Made by a program: the position numbers and the translations under genes | Shown: positions 46,503-58,505 of the stretch, piece after piece | Layout of the letters: each line of letters begins with the position of its first letter | Position numbering within the stretch: position 1 is the stretch's first letter | Notes under the pieces: generated by a model | Told to the model about the DNA's origin: nothing | The model's input: only the letters and a program-made list of their open reading frames with translations | Database searches by the model: none | Assembly (NCBI RefSeq): GCF_900117425.1 | Contig: NZ_FPEH01000011.1 | Coordinates: 860,276-924,275, forward strand | Source: Novosphingobium sp. NDB2Meth1 | GTDB lineage: Bacteria > Pseudomonadota > Alphaproteobacteria > Sphingomonadales > Sphingomonadaceae | Direction: 5' to 3' | DNA: 64,000 nt

Positions 46503-47437
46503 GGCTTGTAGTCCGGCAGTTTGGGGCTTCCCACGACGCTGCCGATGCCGCGATCGTTGATCGTGTCGGTCATCTGGCGGATCGAGCGCGAAGTGGCCTC
46601 GATATCGCGCAGCGCCGCTTCGAAGGCGGGCAGTGTGCGGTCGTTGAACTGCTTCGCGGCGGGCTTGGTCTCGTTCATTGTCGCCTGCAGCGAGTCCGCC
46701 GCCGCCTGCGCCGATTTGAGTGTGGCGCGCAACTGCTTCGTCAGCCCGTTCGAAGGATCGTTGATCGAGGCATCGGTCGAGGCCGCCAGCCTGTCGACGG
46801 TCGCCAGCGTGGTGGTCGCCTGCTTCAGGGTCAGTTGCAGCTCGGCCAGCGACTTCTTCACCTCGGGCGAGGCATTGGCGAGATTGCCGGTCAGCTGGTC
46901 GGTATGCGCAAGGATATTGGCGAAGGCTTTCTGGTTCTGGTCAGAGAGAACCATCGTCAATCGCTCTGTCAGCGTCGCCAGGCGTTCGAGCAGGAGCGGG
47001 GTGGTCGAGAGGATCTCGCCCAGACCGCTGCGCTTGGTCGGGATCACCGGCGCACCTGCAGGACCGGGCTCGTCGATCTCGGGCGCATCCTTGATCGCGC
47101 CGGTCAGCTGGATGGTCGACACGCCGGTGAAGCTGCCCTGCAGGCTGGCGGTGGTGCCCTGCAGCAGCTTCACCTTGCGATCGACCTTGATCCGCACGCG
47201 CACGAAGCTGGGGTCTTTCTCCCACAGCGCGATGTCCTTCACCTGCCCCACCGGCACGCCGGAATAGGACACTTCCGAGCCCTTCGCGACGCCGTCGACC
47301 GATTGCTTGAAGAAGATGTCATAGTCCTTCTGCTCGTGCTGGCTCAGCCGCGCGATCCAGATCAGCAGCGCCGCAAGCCCCGCCAGCAGCAAGAGGGTGA
47401 CGATCCCCACCCAGATGTGATTGGCGCGCGTTTCCAT
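46499..47437 (-). CDS. MCE-family phospholipid-transport protein (MlaD type)
   Basis: A 312-residue protein with one N-terminal TM helix (about 8-28) and an MCE domain (about 38-120) that includes VSYSGVPVGQVKDIAL. A long helical C-terminus follows (NASPEVKKSLAELQL...), larger than E. coli MlaD, closer to PqiB/YebT-like or actinobacterial Mce layouts. It makes the periplasmic hydrophobic tunnel for lipids. Start at 47437. Confidence 0.88.
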   Translation of the reverse strand: METRANHIWVGIVTLLLLAGLAALLIWIARLSQHEQKDYDIFFKQSVDGVAKGSEVSYSGVPVGQVKDIALWEKDPSFVRVRIKVDRKVKLLQGTTASLQGSFTGVSTIQLTGAIKDAPEIDEPGPAGAPVIPTKRSGLGEILSTTPLLLERLATLTERLTMVLSDQNQKAFANILAHTDQLTGNLANASPEVKKSLAELQLTLKQATTTLATVDRLAASTDASINDPSNGLTKQLRATLKSAQAAADSLQATMNETKPAAKQFNDRTLPAFEAALRDIEATSRSIRQMTDTINDRGIGSVVGSPKLPDYKP

Positions 47438-47446
47438 CGGCTATCC

Positions 47447-48310
47447 CTATGCCTCCTGCCCGGCGGTGCCAAGGGCAGCGTTGCGCTCGTTTGCCGCCAT
47501 TGCGGCGCGGCCGCGCGGGCCGTTGAAGTACGAAGTGATCCACGGGTGATCGGTGGCGATCAGTTCGGGGATCGTGCCCACCGCGATCACGCGCTTGTCC
47601 GCGATCACCGCCACCCGGTCGCAGATCTCGTAGAGCGTATCGAGATCGTGGGTAATCAGGAACACGGTGAGGCCGAGCGTCTGCTGCAGGCTGCGGATCA
47701 GCTGGTCGAACCCCGCCGCGCCGATGGGATCGAGCCCGGCGGTCGGCTCGTCGAGGAACAGCAGTTCGGGATCGAGCGCGAGCGCGCGGGCGAGACCGGC
47801 GCGCTTCTTCATGCCGCCGGAAAGCTCACTAGGGTACTTGCTCGTCGCTTCCGCCGGGAGGCCCGAGAGCAGCACCTTGTAGCGCGCGATCTCATGGCGC
47901 AGTTCGTCGGTGATCTCCGGGTAGAACTCGCGCAAGGGGACTTCGACGTTCTCCGCCACGGTCAGCGTGGAGAACAATGCGCCGCCCTGAAACAGGATGC
48001 CCCAGCGGCAGCGGATGTCGATGTCGTCATCGTCGCGCGCATCGGTAATCGGGCTGCCGAGCACTTCTATCGTGCCTTCCTCGGGGATCTGCAGCCCGAT
48101 GATCGAGCGCATCAGCACCGACTTGCCCGTGCCCGAACCGCCCACCACGCCAAGAATCTCGCCGCGCCGAACGTCGAGATCGAGGTTCTCGTGGATTACA
48201 TGGTCGCCGAACGCGTTCTTGAGGCCGCGCACGCGGATCGGGAACAGGTCCGCCTCGCTCCCCGGCGGAGGCGGCACAGCGCAGGCGGTGAGCAATCCTT
48301 CGTCGCTCAT
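47447..48310 (-). CDS. ABC transporter ATP-binding protein (MlaF type)
   Basis: A 287-residue ATPase: Walker A GGSGTGKS, signature LSGGMKKRAGLA, Walker B LLFLDEPTAGLDP. It drives lipid transfer together with MlaE. GTP/ATP-specific features are not visible. It overlaps the permease gene by 4 bp and precedes the MlaD-like gene by 9 bp. Confidence 0.9.
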   Translation of the reverse strand: MSDEGLLTACAVPPPPGSEADLFPIRVRGLKNAFGDHVIHENLDLDVRRGEILGVVGGSGTGKSVLMRSIIGLQIPEEGTIEVLGSPITDARDDDDIDIRCRWGILFQGGALFSTLTVAENVEVPLREFYPEITDELRHEIARYKVLLSGLPAEATSKYPSELSGGMKKRAGLARALALDPELLFLDEPTAGLDPIGAAGFDQLIRSLQQTLGLTVFLITHDLDTLYEICDRVAVIADKRVIAVGTIPELIATDHPWITSYFNGPRGRAAMAANERNAALGTAGQEA

Positions 48311-49452
48311 CCCCAGCCCACTTCCGAAAAGAACACCGCGAAAAACGCGTCGAGCACGATCACCATGAAGATCGCCATGACCACCGCCGCCGTCGTCCGC
48401 GTGCCGACCTCCTCGGCGTTGCTCTTCACCTGCAGGCCCTGATAGCAGCCCGATGTGGCGACAATCAGGCCGAACACCGGGCCCTTGATGAGGCCGACCC
48501 AGACGTCGTGCAGCGGCACGACTTCCTGAATGCGCGCGAGGAAAGTGAAGAAGGGAATGCCGAGCGTGAGCGCCGAAAGCGCCGCGCCGCCGACGATGCC
48601 GATGGCGGCCGAATAGATCCCAAGCAGCGGCATCATCAGCATGGTCGCGAGGAGGCGCGGGATCACCAGCGCCTCGATCGGCGAGACACCGATCGTGCGC
48701 ATCGCATCGATTTCCTCGGTCAGCTTCATCGTGCCGAGCTGCGCGGCGAAGGCCGAGCCCGAGCGGCCCGCGACCATGATCGCGGTCATCAGGATACCGA
48801 GTTCGCGCAAGCTCAGGCGGCCGACGAGGTTCACCGTGTAGATCTCGGCGCCGAACTGGCGCAGCTGCACCGCGCCCTGCTGCGCGATGACGATGCCGAC
48901 AAGGAAGCTCATCAGGCCGATGATGGCGAGCGCGTTGACGCCCATCAGCTCCATCTGATGGACCAGCGCGCGCAAGCGGAACTTGCCCGGATGGCGAATG
49001 AGAACGCCGCTCGCCAGCACGATCTGGCCGAGGAAGCCGAGCACCAGCAGCATGCCGTGGCCGAGTCCGATCATCACACCGCCCACTTGCTGGGGCACGT
49101 GCAAATAGAGAGGCAGGCGCGGTGCCTCGACCGGAGCGGTGTTGTCATCGACCGCGCTGATCGCCCCGATCAGCCGCTCCGCTTCAGGCGAGGCGCCGGT
49201 GATCGGCGCGCCAAAGCGCTGCGAAAGGCTCCATGCCGTCCACGCGCCAACGGTATCGATGCGGCTGGCGCGGCTGATGTCGATGGCTTTGAACGGACCT
49301 TCCAGCGCACGCAGCCGCGAATCCACCGATCCCATTGCCGAAACGGTCAGCGGGCCGGTAAGAACCAGCGCAGCGCCCCCATCGGCATCCGTTTCGGTGA
49401 TAAAATCGGCTGTTGCCCGCATGGTAGGCGTTACATGCGGGAAATCGCCCAT
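48307..49452 (-). CDS. MlaE-type permease with N-terminal STAS-like domain
   Basis: A 381-residue permease. Residues about 1-105 form a STAS-like module ([23 protein letters not shown], then [20 protein letters not shown]), unlike E. coli MlaE where STAS is the separate MlaB. The rest is the MlaE fold (EMGLNAL-type here [49 protein letters not shown]). It is the first gene of this operon, divergent from valS by 71 bp. Confidence 0.88.
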   Translation of the reverse strand: MGDFPHVTPTMRATADFITETDADGGAALVLTGPLTVSAMGSVDSRLRALEGPFKAIDISRASRIDTVGAWTAWSLSQRFGAPITGASPEAERLIGAISAVDDNTAPVEAPRLPLYLHVPQQVGGVMIGLGHGMLLVLGFLGQIVLASGVLIRHPGKFRLRALVHQMELMGVNALAIIGLMSFLVGIVIAQQGAVQLRQFGAEIYTVNLVGRLSLRELGILMTAIMVAGRSGSAFAAQLGTMKLTEEIDAMRTIGVSPIEALVIPRLLATMLMMPLLGIYSAAIGIVGGAALSALTLGIPFFTFLARIQEVVPLHDVWVGLIKGPVFGLIVATSGCYQGLQVKSNAEEVGTRTTAAVVMAIFMVIVLDAFFAVFFSEVGWG

Positions 49453-49523
49453 GGCCGCAAGCGCAGTCCGGCCCGTTGACGCACTTGCAGCGGTGGGCGC
49501 GGGATGGCAAGGCCCGCAGCATC

Positions 49524-52331
49524 ATGACCGAAGCGACGATTGCAGAGCAGGAGGGGGCCGCCGCCCTCGCCAAGACGTTCGAGGCTGCGGGGCTCGAAGC
49601 CAAGTGGTATGCCCACTGGGAAAAGAACGGCCTGTTCCGGCCCGAGCGCCCCGACGCCGCGCCCTTCACCATCGTGAACCCGCCACCGAACGTGACCGGC
49701 TCGCTCCATATCGGCCACGCGCTCGACAACACGCTGCAGGATGTGGTGATCCGCTACGAGCGCCTGCGCGGCAAGGATGCGCTGTGGGTGGTCGGCACCG
49801 ACCATGCCGGCATCGCCACGCAGATGGTGGTCGAGCGCCAGCTGGAAACGCGGCAGGACAAGCGCACCAACTACACCCGCGAGCAGTTCGTGGAGAAAGT
49901 GTGGGAGTGGAAGGCGGAAAGCGGCGGCACGATCACCGGCCAGTTGCGCCGCCTCGGCTGCTCGATGGACTGGAGCCGCGAGCAGTTCACGATGGACCCG
50001 CACTTCACCAAGGCGGTCGTGAAGGTCTTCGTCGATCTCTACAATCAGGGCCTGATCTACCGCGACAAGCGGCTGGTGAACTGGGACCCCAAGCTCAAGA
50101 CCGCGATCTCGGACCTCGAAGTCGAGGCGCGCGAGGTGAAGGGCCATATGTGGCACTTCAAGTACCCGCTCGCGGGCGGCGAGACCTACACATACGTCGA
50201 GCGTGATGCCGATGGGAACGTCGTACTGGAGGAAGAGCGCGACTACATCGCTATCGCCACGACCCGGCCCGAGACGATGCTGGGCGACGGCGCGGTGGCG
50301 GTTCATCCCGACGACGCGCGTTATGCCCCCATCGTCGGCAAGCTCTGCGAGATCCCGGTCGGGCCCAAGGAACACCGCCGCCTGATCCCGATCATTACCG
50401 ACGAATATCCGGACCCGACGTTTGGTTCGGGCGCGGTGAAGATCACCGGCGCGCATGACGAGAACGACTTCGGCGTCGCCCAGCGTAACGGCATCCCGAT
50501 GTACCGCCTGATGGACGAGACCGCGACGATGCGGACCGACGGCGCGCCTTATGCGGAAGCGGCCGCGCGCGCGAAGGCGATTGCGGGTGGCGAGAAGGCG
50601 AGCGCCAGCGAGATCGACGCGCTTAACCTCGTGCCCGAGGCCTACCGCGGACTTGACCGCTACGAAGCGCGCAAAAAGGTGGTGGCGGACATCGACGCCG
50701 ACGGCCTGATGATCAAGGTCGAGGACAAGATCATCATGCAACCGTTCGGCGACCGCGGCGGCGTGGTGATCGAGCCGATGCTGACCGATCAGTGGTATGT
50801 GAATGCGGCTGAACTGGCCAAGGCGCCAATCGCAGCCGTGCGTTCGGGCGCGATCGAGATCGTGCCGAAGACCTGGGAGAAGACCTTCTTCAACTGGATG
50901 GAGAACATCCAGCCGTGGTGCGTTTCCCGCCAGCTGTGGTGGGGACACCGCATTCCGGCGTGGTATGGCTCGGACGGCAAATGCTACGTCGCCGAGAGCG
51001 AGGCAGAAGCGCAGGCCAAGGCCGGTGCGGACGTCACGCTGAGCCGCGACGAGGATGTGCTCGACACCTGGTTCTCCTCCGCGCTTTGGCCCTTCGCCAC
51101 GCTCGGCTGGCCGGAGGCGGATGCGCCGCTGGTGGCGAAGCATTACCCCAATGACCTGCTCATTTCGGGCTTCGACATCCTGTTCTTCTGGGATGCGCGG
51201 ATGATGATGATGGGTCAGGCGATGACTGGGCAGAACCCGTGGAAGCGGCTCTATCTGCACGGGCTGGTGCGCGCGGCGGACGGGCAGAAAATGTCCAAGT
51301 CCAAGGGCAACGTGGTCGATCCGCTGGGCCTGATCGACAAGTACGGCGCCGATGCGCTGCGCTTCTTCATGTGCGCCATGGAAAGCCAGGGCCGCGACGT
51401 GAAGATGGATGAGCGCCGCGTCGAGGGCTATCGCAACTTCGCCACCAAGCTGTGGAACGCCGCGCGCTTCTGCCAGAGCAACGGGATCGTCGGCGCTGTC
51501 GGCGATCACACGGGACCGGGCTTCCAACCTGTCTCGGCGGTCAACCGCTGGATCATCGGCGAAGTGGTCGAAACCGTCGCCGCGCTGGATCAGGCGATGG
51601 CCGACTTGCGCTTCGATGCCGCCGCCAACGCGATCTATCACTTCGTGTGGGACCAGTTCTGCGACTGGTACATCGAGCTGATCAAGGGTTCGTTCGACGA
51701 CGAGACGCGCGCTGTCGCGGGCTGGGTGCTCGACCAGATCCTCGTCATGCTCCACCCCTTCATGCCCTTCGTGACCGAGGAACTGTGGCATGCGCTGGGC
51801 GCGCGTTCAGCGGAGCTGATCGTTGCGGAATGGCCTGCCCCGCAGGCGGGCGTTGACGCGGCGGCCAAGGCGGAGGTGGAATGGCTGATCGCTCTGGTTT
51901 CCAACTTGCGCGGAGCCAAGAACGAACTCGGCATCGCCCCGGGTGCGCGGCTTGAAGCCTATCTGCCCGAACCGAGCGCCGCGACGCGCGCGATCATCGA
52001 GGCCAATCCCGCCGCGATCGAGCGGCTGGCTCGGCTCAGCGCAATCCACTTTGCGCCGGCCCCGTCAGGCGCCGCCATGCAGATCGGCGCGGGCGACGCC
52101 AGTCTCATCGTGCCGCTTGAAGGCGTGATCGACATTGCCGCCGAAAAGGCCCGCCTCGAAAAGGCGCTCGCCGCCTCCGAAAAGGAAGCCAAGTCGCTTG
52201 AAGGCCGCCTCTCCAACCCGGCGTTTGCCGAGAAGGCCAAGCCCGAAGCGGTCGAGAAGGCCCGTGCTGACCATGCCCACCACCGCGCCGAGGCGACCCG
52301 CCTCGCCGCTGCACTGGCGCGTCTGGGTTGA
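49524..52331 (+). CDS. valS: Valyl-tRNA synthetase
   Basis: A 935-residue class I synthetase. The HIGH motif is at residues 62-65 ([10 protein letters not shown]) and [12 protein letters not shown] begins at 589. The CP1 editing domain lies between. A C-terminal coiled coil ([23 protein letters not shown]) is present. I choose the ATG at 49524 (MTEATIAE). The end overlaps queE as TTGA. Confidence 0.97.
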   Translation: MTEATIAEQEGAAALAKTFEAAGLEAKWYAHWEKNGLFRPERPDAAPFTIVNPPPNVTGSLHIGHALDNTLQDVVIRYERLRGKDALWVVGTDHAGIATQMVVERQLETRQDKRTNYTREQFVEKVWEWKAESGGTITGQLRRLGCSMDWSREQFTMDPHFTKAVVKVFVDLYNQGLIYRDKRLVNWDPKLKTAISDLEVEAREVKGHMWHFKYPLAGGETYTYVERDADGNVVLEEERDYIAIATTRPETMLGDGAVAVHPDDARYAPIVGKLCEIPVGPKEHRRLIPIITDEYPDPTFGSGAVKITGAHDENDFGVAQRNGIPMYRLMDETATMRTDGAPYAEAAARAKAIAGGEKASASEIDALNLVPEAYRGLDRYEARKKVVADIDADGLMIKVEDKIIMQPFGDRGGVVIEPMLTDQWYVNAAELAKAPIAAVRSGAIEIVPKTWEKTFFNWMENIQPWCVSRQLWWGHRIPAWYGSDGKCYVAESEAEAQAKAGADVTLSRDEDVLDTWFSSALWPFATLGWPEADAPLVAKHYPNDLLISGFDILFFWDARMMMMGQAMTGQNPWKRLYLHGLVRAADGQKMSKSKGNVVDPLGLIDKYGADALRFFMCAMESQGRDVKMDERRVEGYRNFATKLWNAARFCQSNGIVGAVGDHTGPGFQPVSAVNRWIIGEVVETVAALDQAMADLRFDAAANAIYHFVWDQFCDWYIELIKGSFDDETRAVAGWVLDQILVMLHPFMPFVTEELWHALGARSAELIVAEWPAPQAGVDAAAKAEVEWLIALVSNLRGAKNELGIAPGARLEAYLPEPSAATRAIIEANPAAIERLARLSAIHFAPAPSGAAMQIGAGDASLIVPLEGVIDIAAEKARLEKALAASEKEAKSLEGRLSNPAFAEKAKPEAVEKARADHAHHRAEATRLAAALARLG

Positions 52332-53074
52332 GCCTCACGCTCGCAACGACCTCGCCCGGCGAGCCGGAGATCTTCCCCTCGCTGCAAGGGGAAGGCCCCT
52401 CGGTGGGCCGGCCTTGCGTGTTCGTGCGCCTCTCGCGCTGCAATCTGGCCTGCCGCTGGTGCGACACCGCCTATACGTGGCGCTTTACCGGCGACATCCG
52501 TCCGCACCGCGACGATCTGACCTTCGAGCGCATGGAGAACCAGATCACACTCGAAGTGCGCGAGGTCGCCATGCGCATCCTCGCGCTGCGTCCGACGCGG
52601 TTGGTGATCACCGGCGGCGAGCCGCTGCTGCAGGCGCCCTCGCTGGCAAAGCTGATCCCGATACTGAAGGAAGCGGTCCCCGGGCTCGAAGTCGAGATCG
52701 AGACCAACGGCAGCGTCCCGCCGCCGCATGCGATCACCCAGCTGGTCGATCAGTTCAACGTCAGCCCCAAGCTCTCGCATTCGGGCAATGCCGAGGACCT
52801 CGCGCTCGTCCCCGAACTGCTGCGCGATTGGGCGGCGAACCCCAAGGCGTGGTTCAAGTTCGTCGTGGCGGACATGGACGACCTCAACGAAGTCGCCGAA
52901 CTGCAGGCGCTTTACCGCATCCCGGCGGAGCGCCTGTTCGTGATGCCGGAGGGGATCACCAGCGAAATCCTGCGCGAGCGGTCAAGGTGGCTGGGTGGCG
53001 CCGCGCTGACGCATGGCTGGCGTTTTACCGACCGGCTGCACATCCACCTCTACGGCGATACCCGCGGGACCTGA
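52328..53074 (+). CDS. queE: 7-carboxy-7-deazaguanine synthase QueE
   Basis: A 248-residue radical-SAM enzyme of queuosine/7-deazapurine synthesis. The cluster motif is [10 protein letters not shown] (CxxxCxxC) and GGEPLLQ follows. Start TTG at 52328, overlapping the valS stop. Other que genes are not in this window. It is followed by a REP pair and the convergent ssb gene. Confidence 0.88.
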   Translation: MSLTLATTSPGEPEIFPSLQGEGPSVGRPCVFVRLSRCNLACRWCDTAYTWRFTGDIRPHRDDLTFERMENQITLEVREVAMRILALRPTRLVITGGEPLLQAPSLAKLIPILKEAVPGLEVEIETNGSVPPPHAITQLVDQFNVSPKLSHSGNAEDLALVPELLRDWAANPKAWFKFVVADMDDLNEVAELQALYRIPAERLFVMPEGITSEILRERSRWLGGAALTHGWRFTDRLHIHLYGDTRGT

Positions 53075-53086
53075 TCACCCTGCGCC

Positions 53087-53160
53087 CGCTCATGCTGAGC
53101 TTGTCGAAGCATCCCGCGCGACGGGGGTGTCAGCACCCTTCGGCAAGCTCAGGGTGAGCG
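53087..53160. repeat. REP-like inverted pair between convergent queE and ssb
   Basis: cgctcatgctgagcttgtcg (from 53087) pairs with caagctcagggtgagcg (53144-53160) at the far end. It has the same core as the pairs at 23135 and 40495 and likely marks a transcript end. Confidence 0.8.
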
Positions 53161-53199
53161 GAGTTGTGACGTGATCGGATCTAGCAGATGGGTTCCACC

Positions 53200-53733
53200 T
53201 CAGAACGGAATATCGTCGTCGAGGTCATCGCCGAAGCCGCCGCCCGACGAGCCGCCGCCACCCTGATTCCAGCCGCCGCCGGACGAGCCACCACCCGAAC
53301 GGCCGCCACCGCTGGAGCCGCCGTCATTCCAGCCGCCGCCCGAGCGCTGGCCGCCGCCACCGCCCATGCCGCCACCGCCGCCTTGCGCGCCGTCGAGCAT
53401 GGTGAGGTTGCCGTTCGGGCCGACCGAGATTTCGGTCGTGTAACGGTCATTGCCGGATTGATCCTGCCACTTGCGGGTGCGCAGCTGGCCTTCGATGTAG
53501 ACCTTGCTGCCCTTCTTCAGATAGCGCTCGGCAACGCCGACTAGGCCGTCCGACTGCAGCACGACGCTGTGCCACTCGGTGCGCTCCTTGCGCTCGCCAG
53601 TCGCGCGGTCCTTCCAGCTCTCCGAGGTGGCGATGCGCAAGTTGGCGATGCGCCCGCCGTTCTGGAAGCTCTTCACCTCGGGATCCTGCCCCAGATTGCC
53701 GACCAGAATGACCTTGTTGACGCTGCCTGCCAT
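53200..53733 (-). CDS. ssb: Single-stranded DNA-binding protein
   Basis: A 177-residue SSB. The OB-fold ([35 protein letters not shown]) fills residues 1-110, followed by a Gly/Ser-rich linker with [10 protein letters not shown] repeats and the acidic tip DDLDDDIPF that recruits partner proteins. The linker makes a simple-sequence stretch of the DNA at about 53230-53400. Confidence 0.96.
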   Translation of the reverse strand: MAGSVNKVILVGNLGQDPEVKSFQNGGRIANLRIATSESWKDRATGERKERTEWHSVVLQSDGLVGVAERYLKKGSKVYIEGQLRTRKWQDQSGNDRYTTEISVGPNGNLTMLDGAQGGGGGMGGGGGQRSGGGWNDGGSSGGGRSGGGSSGGGWNQGGGGSSGGGFGDDLDDDIPF

Positions 53734-53831
53734 TGATTCGCGATCCTGTATCGTGTGAGGCTCTGACCTAGACCCTGGTGCCAGTCAGAGCGAGTCTGAC
53801 CGCATCCGTTTCCACAGCATCAGCCCAAGAC

Positions 53832-55684
<1,853 letters not shown>

Positions 55685-55688
<4 letters not shown>

Positions 55689-55939
55689 GCTGCGGCGACT
55701 GCCAGCGGTTCGACCTGCATCGCGCGGGCGTGGACGCGGCGCAGTGCGACAGTCATGCGCCCGATTTCGACGGCTATCGGATCACGCGCGAGGAACACGC
55801 CGCGATAGGCGAGTCGCACTTCGGCCCCTTCCTCGATCCCCAGCGCGCGCAGGCGCTGCGCCTCCTCCGGCACAAGCGCGTCCCAATCGGCACTCAAGAT
55901 GCGCGCCGGGGTGCCAAGGGGGAGTTCGTCGAGGGTCAC
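55685..55939 (-). CDS. feoA: Ferrous iron transport protein FeoA
   Basis: An 84-residue SH3-like protein (LPLGTPARILSADWDALVPEEAQRLRALGIEEG...) that binds FeoB. First gene of feoAB. The Fur-like box lies 30-48 bp upstream. Confidence 0.93.
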
Positions 55940-55968
55940 CCCGAAAGCGCTGCCACAGCGCCGGGGTC

Positions 55969-55987
55969 ATTGCAAGTCATTCGCAAT
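55969..55987. promoter_or_regulatory. Fur-box-like palindrome before feoAB
   Basis: ATTGCAAGTCATTCGCAAT: the 9-bp halves match at 7 of 9 positions around a central C. This fits the ATTGC-N9-GCAAT form of Fur boxes in proteobacteria. It sits between feoA (start 55939) and the COQ9 gene, so iron-repressed feoAB expression is expected. Confidence 0.6.
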
Positions 55988-55999
55988 AACTGTTTCGAC

Positions 56000-56680
56000 T
56001 CAGCGCGCCGGGTAGCGCAACCGGCCGAGCAGGCGCGTCACGCTGAAGGTCTCGTCGCTCGGCTTGGTGAAGCGCGCCTTGGCCTTCTCGAAGCGCATGA
56101 TGCCGTCGATCCGGCGGGCCAGGAAAGCGCGGGTCTCCTCGCGGTCCTCGCTCTTGTCCTCGGCCATCACGGCCAAGGTCGCAGCATAGATCGATCCCAG
56201 AATCGCACGCTTGGTGTAGTGGTTGTAGTCCGTCGCGGTGTCGCCCGCGAGCCGCCACATCGCATCGGCGCTGCGCCAGGCGAGCCTGGTCGCTGCGGGG
56301 ACATTCCACGGCTTGGCCATCTCGATCAGCGCGCTGCGCAGCGCTTCCTCGCGGCCCGCGATCTGGTCGAGCCGGAAGGTGACCAGCGCGGTGATCCGTT
56401 CGCGCACTTTCATGGTCGCGAGATGATCCGCCGGCAGAGCTTGTGCCATCGCGCGATCAATGCTGCCCGCCCAGGCGGTGATCATCGCCATCGCCGCCGA
56501 TTGCCCGCCCTCAGCCTGAAAGGCAAAACGCGCGGCAGCGGGATCGATCCCGGCAATCTCCGCCGCCTCGTTCACAGCCGCTTCGCTCCAGCCTTCGAAC
56601 GCCGCCGCTTCGGCGATATGCGGAGCGAGCAGGCAGCGCAGGTCCTCGAGCGAGATGTCGGCGGTTGCAGTATCGATCAT
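56000..56680 (-). CDS. COQ9-family ubiquinone synthesis protein
   Basis: A 226-residue all-helical protein of the COQ9 family with the FlgM/TetR-like N-terminal helices (LEDLRCLLAPHIAEAAAFEGWSEAAV) and the conserved PWNVPAATRLAWRSADAMWRLAGDTATDYNHYTKR. COQ9 binds lipid and helps COQ7 hydroxylate the ubiquinone ring; it is a hallmark of alphaproteobacteria and mitochondria. It ends 13 bp before the Fur-like box, on the feoA side. Confidence 0.92.
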   Translation of the reverse strand: MIDTATADISLEDLRCLLAPHIAEAAAFEGWSEAAVNEAAEIAGIDPAAARFAFQAEGGQSAAMAMITAWAGSIDRAMAQALPADHLATMKVRERITALVTFRLDQIAGREEALRSALIEMAKPWNVPAATRLAWRSADAMWRLAGDTATDYNHYTKRAILGSIYAATLAVMAEDKSEDREETRAFLARRIDGIMRFEKAKARFTKPSDETFSVTRLLGRLRYPAR

Positions 56681-56692
56681 CTTGGGGTCCGT

Positions 56693-57325
56693 TCAGAACG
56701 AGGGGCCATAGGTCTTCTTCTGGGGAGCGGAACCGCCTTTGGCGGTGTTGGCGAGCTCGCCCGCGACCGGGCTGTCCTTGCCTTCAAGGGTTGCGTAATC
56801 GCGGGCCGAGCGGCCCGAATTGTCAGGACGATCCGGATTGGCCCCGGCCTTCAACAGCGCACGCACCATTGCCAGATCGCGGCGGTGCACGGCGGTGATC
56901 AGCGGGGTTTCGCCGGTGTTGTTCGGCTCGTCGACCTTGGCGCCCGAAGTGAGCAGGAATTCGACCCCTTCGATGAAGCCGAGATTGCAGGCAAGCACCA
57001 GCGGCGTCGTCCCCCGTGCGTCGCGCGCGTTGACGTTGGCACCACGCGCGACGAGGAACTGCATCCACGTGAGATCGCGGCGCGCGGTCACGATGTGCAG
57101 GCCGCTCTCGCCGGTGGTGACATCGCGGGTGTTGACGATCTGGCTTCCCGGCTCGTTGAGTGCATCAGTGACTTTCTGGCCGTCCTTCTTGCGCACGGCT
57201 TCGAGGAACTTGTAGCTCTCGGAGAACTGCGCATGCGCGGGCAGCGCTGCGCCAAGCGTGCCGAGCAGTGCTGCTGCGGCAAACCCGACGCGAATGGTGC
57301 GTGCGATCACCGACTTGTCCCTCAT
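56693..57325 (-). CDS. Secreted ankyrin-repeat protein
   Basis: A 210-residue protein with a signal peptide (RVGFAAAALLGTLGAALPAHA) and about four ankyrin units (TGESGLHIVTARRD, RGTTPLVLACNLG, TGETPLITAVHRRD, DNSGRSARDYATLE). Likely periplasmic, protein-protein interaction; partners unknown. ATG at 57325. It is the gene upstream of COQ9 (13 bp) and divergent from SCO. Confidence 0.83.
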   Translation of the reverse strand: MRDKSVIARTIRVGFAAAALLGTLGAALPAHAQFSESYKFLEAVRKKDGQKVTDALNEPGSQIVNTRDVTTGESGLHIVTARRDLTWMQFLVARGANVNARDARGTTPLVLACNLGFIEGVEFLLTSGAKVDEPNNTGETPLITAVHRRDLAMVRALLKAGANPDRPDNSGRSARDYATLEGKDSPVAGELANTAKGGSAPQKKTYGPSF

Positions 57326-57412
57326 CACCAAAGCCCCGTCCCTCTCGATAAAGCGCGCATTCTGCCCGACTTGTGACAGAGTCGCCCCTTGCAAGCCGCT
57401 GGTTAGCAGAGC

Positions 57413-58036
57413 ATGAACCGCCGCGCCATGGACCCCATTAGACCTATTCGTACCCGTCTGCGCAGCGCCTTCGCCGCAGGTGCCCTGCTCCTCCTCGCAG
57501 CCTGCAGTGGTGCTTCCAGCGAGCCGCCGCCGCTCGAAGGCGCGGCCATCGGCGGCGATTTCACATTGGTCGACAAGACCGGCAAGACCGTGCGCGCGGC
57601 TGATTTCAAGGGCCGCTACACCACGCTCTATTTCGGGTATTCGTTCTGCCCGGACGTCTGCCCGCTCGATGTGCAGATGCTGATGCAGGGCTACCACAAG
57701 TTCGCCAAGGCGCACCCGGATCTCGCCGCGAAAGTCCAGCCGCTGTTCATCACCATCGATCCTGCGCGCGACAAGCCCGAGGTCGTCGGCCAGTTCGCCG
57801 CGCATTTCGGCAAGGAACTGATCGGCCTGACCGGCACCGACGCGCAGATCGCCCAGATCGCCAAGTCCTATGCGGTCTATTACAAGAAGGGTCAGGGCAC
57901 CGGCCCCAATGACTATCTGATGGACCACAGCCGCGCCGCCTACCTGATGGGTCCGCAGGGCCAGCCGATCGCGCTGCTGCCGGTCGACAAGGACGCGAAC
58001 GCGGTGGCTGACGAATTCGCGAAATGGGTGCATTGA
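57413..58036 (+). CDS. SCO1/SenC/PrrC copper chaperone lipoprotein
   Basis: A 207-residue protein with a lipobox (LLLLAAC) and a thioredoxin fold. The copper site is CPDVC plus a distal His (LMDHSRAAYL). SCO proteins deliver Cu to the CuA centre of cytochrome oxidase. ATG 57413 or the ATG five codons later. Divergent from the ankyrin gene. Confidence 0.9.
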   Translation: MNRRAMDPIRPIRTRLRSAFAAGALLLLAACSGASSEPPPLEGAAIGGDFTLVDKTGKTVRAADFKGRYTTLYFGYSFCPDVCPLDVQMLMQGYHKFAKAHPDLAAKVQPLFITIDPARDKPEVVGQFAAHFGKELIGLTGTDAQIAQIAKSYAVYYKKGQGTGPNDYLMDHSRAAYLMGPQGQPIALLPVDKDANAVADEFAKWVH

Positions 58037-58043
58037 TCCGCTG

Positions 58044-58505
58044 ATGCCTTCGTCTTCCACCCGCTTCTGGGACAAGCCGGTCGAGGCGCTGACCCGCGAC
58101 GAGTGGGAAGCGCTGTGCGACGGCTGCGGCAAGTGCTGCCTCCACAAGCTGGAAGACGAGGATACCGGCGAGGTCCATCACACCAATGTCGCCTGCCGCC
58201 TGCTCGATCTCTCGACCGGGCGCTGCTCCGATTACCGCCACCGCAAGGCGATGGTGCCCGATTGCCTGCGCCTGACGCCGCGGCTGGTGCGCGAAGTGCC
58301 GTGGCTGCCATCGACGTGCGCTTACCGGTTGCGCGCCGATGGCAAGCCGCTTCCTTCCTGGCACTATCTCGAGTGCGGAGACCGCGAGGCAGTGCGCCGC
58401 GCTGGTCACTCGGTGATCGGCAAGGCGGTGAGCGAAGTGCTCGCCGGACCGCTGGAGGACCATATCGTGCCGGGCGGCATCGGCTTCGGGGCAGAGCGCG
58501 CATGA
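58044..58505 (+). CDS. YcgN-family (UPF0260) cysteine-cluster protein
   Basis: A 153-residue protein with the conserved CDGCGKCCLHKLED near residues 29-42 and later Cys (ACRLLDLSTGRCSDY, PDCLRLTP, STCAYR). The Cys are likely to bind metal or an iron-sulfur cluster. Function unknown. The ATG is 8 bp after the SCO stop. Confidence 0.9.
   Translation: MPSSSTRFWDKPVEALTRDEWEALCDGCGKCCLHKLEDEDTGEVHHTNVACRLLDLSTGRCSDYRHRKAMVPDCLRLTPRLVREVPWLPSTCAYRLRADGKPLPSWHYLECGDREAVRRAGHSVIGKAVSEVLAGPLEDHIVPGGIGFGAERA

Noticed and set aside
49431..51791. 786-codon minus-strand open frame opposite valS
   Set aside because: Antisense shadow of an intact valS.
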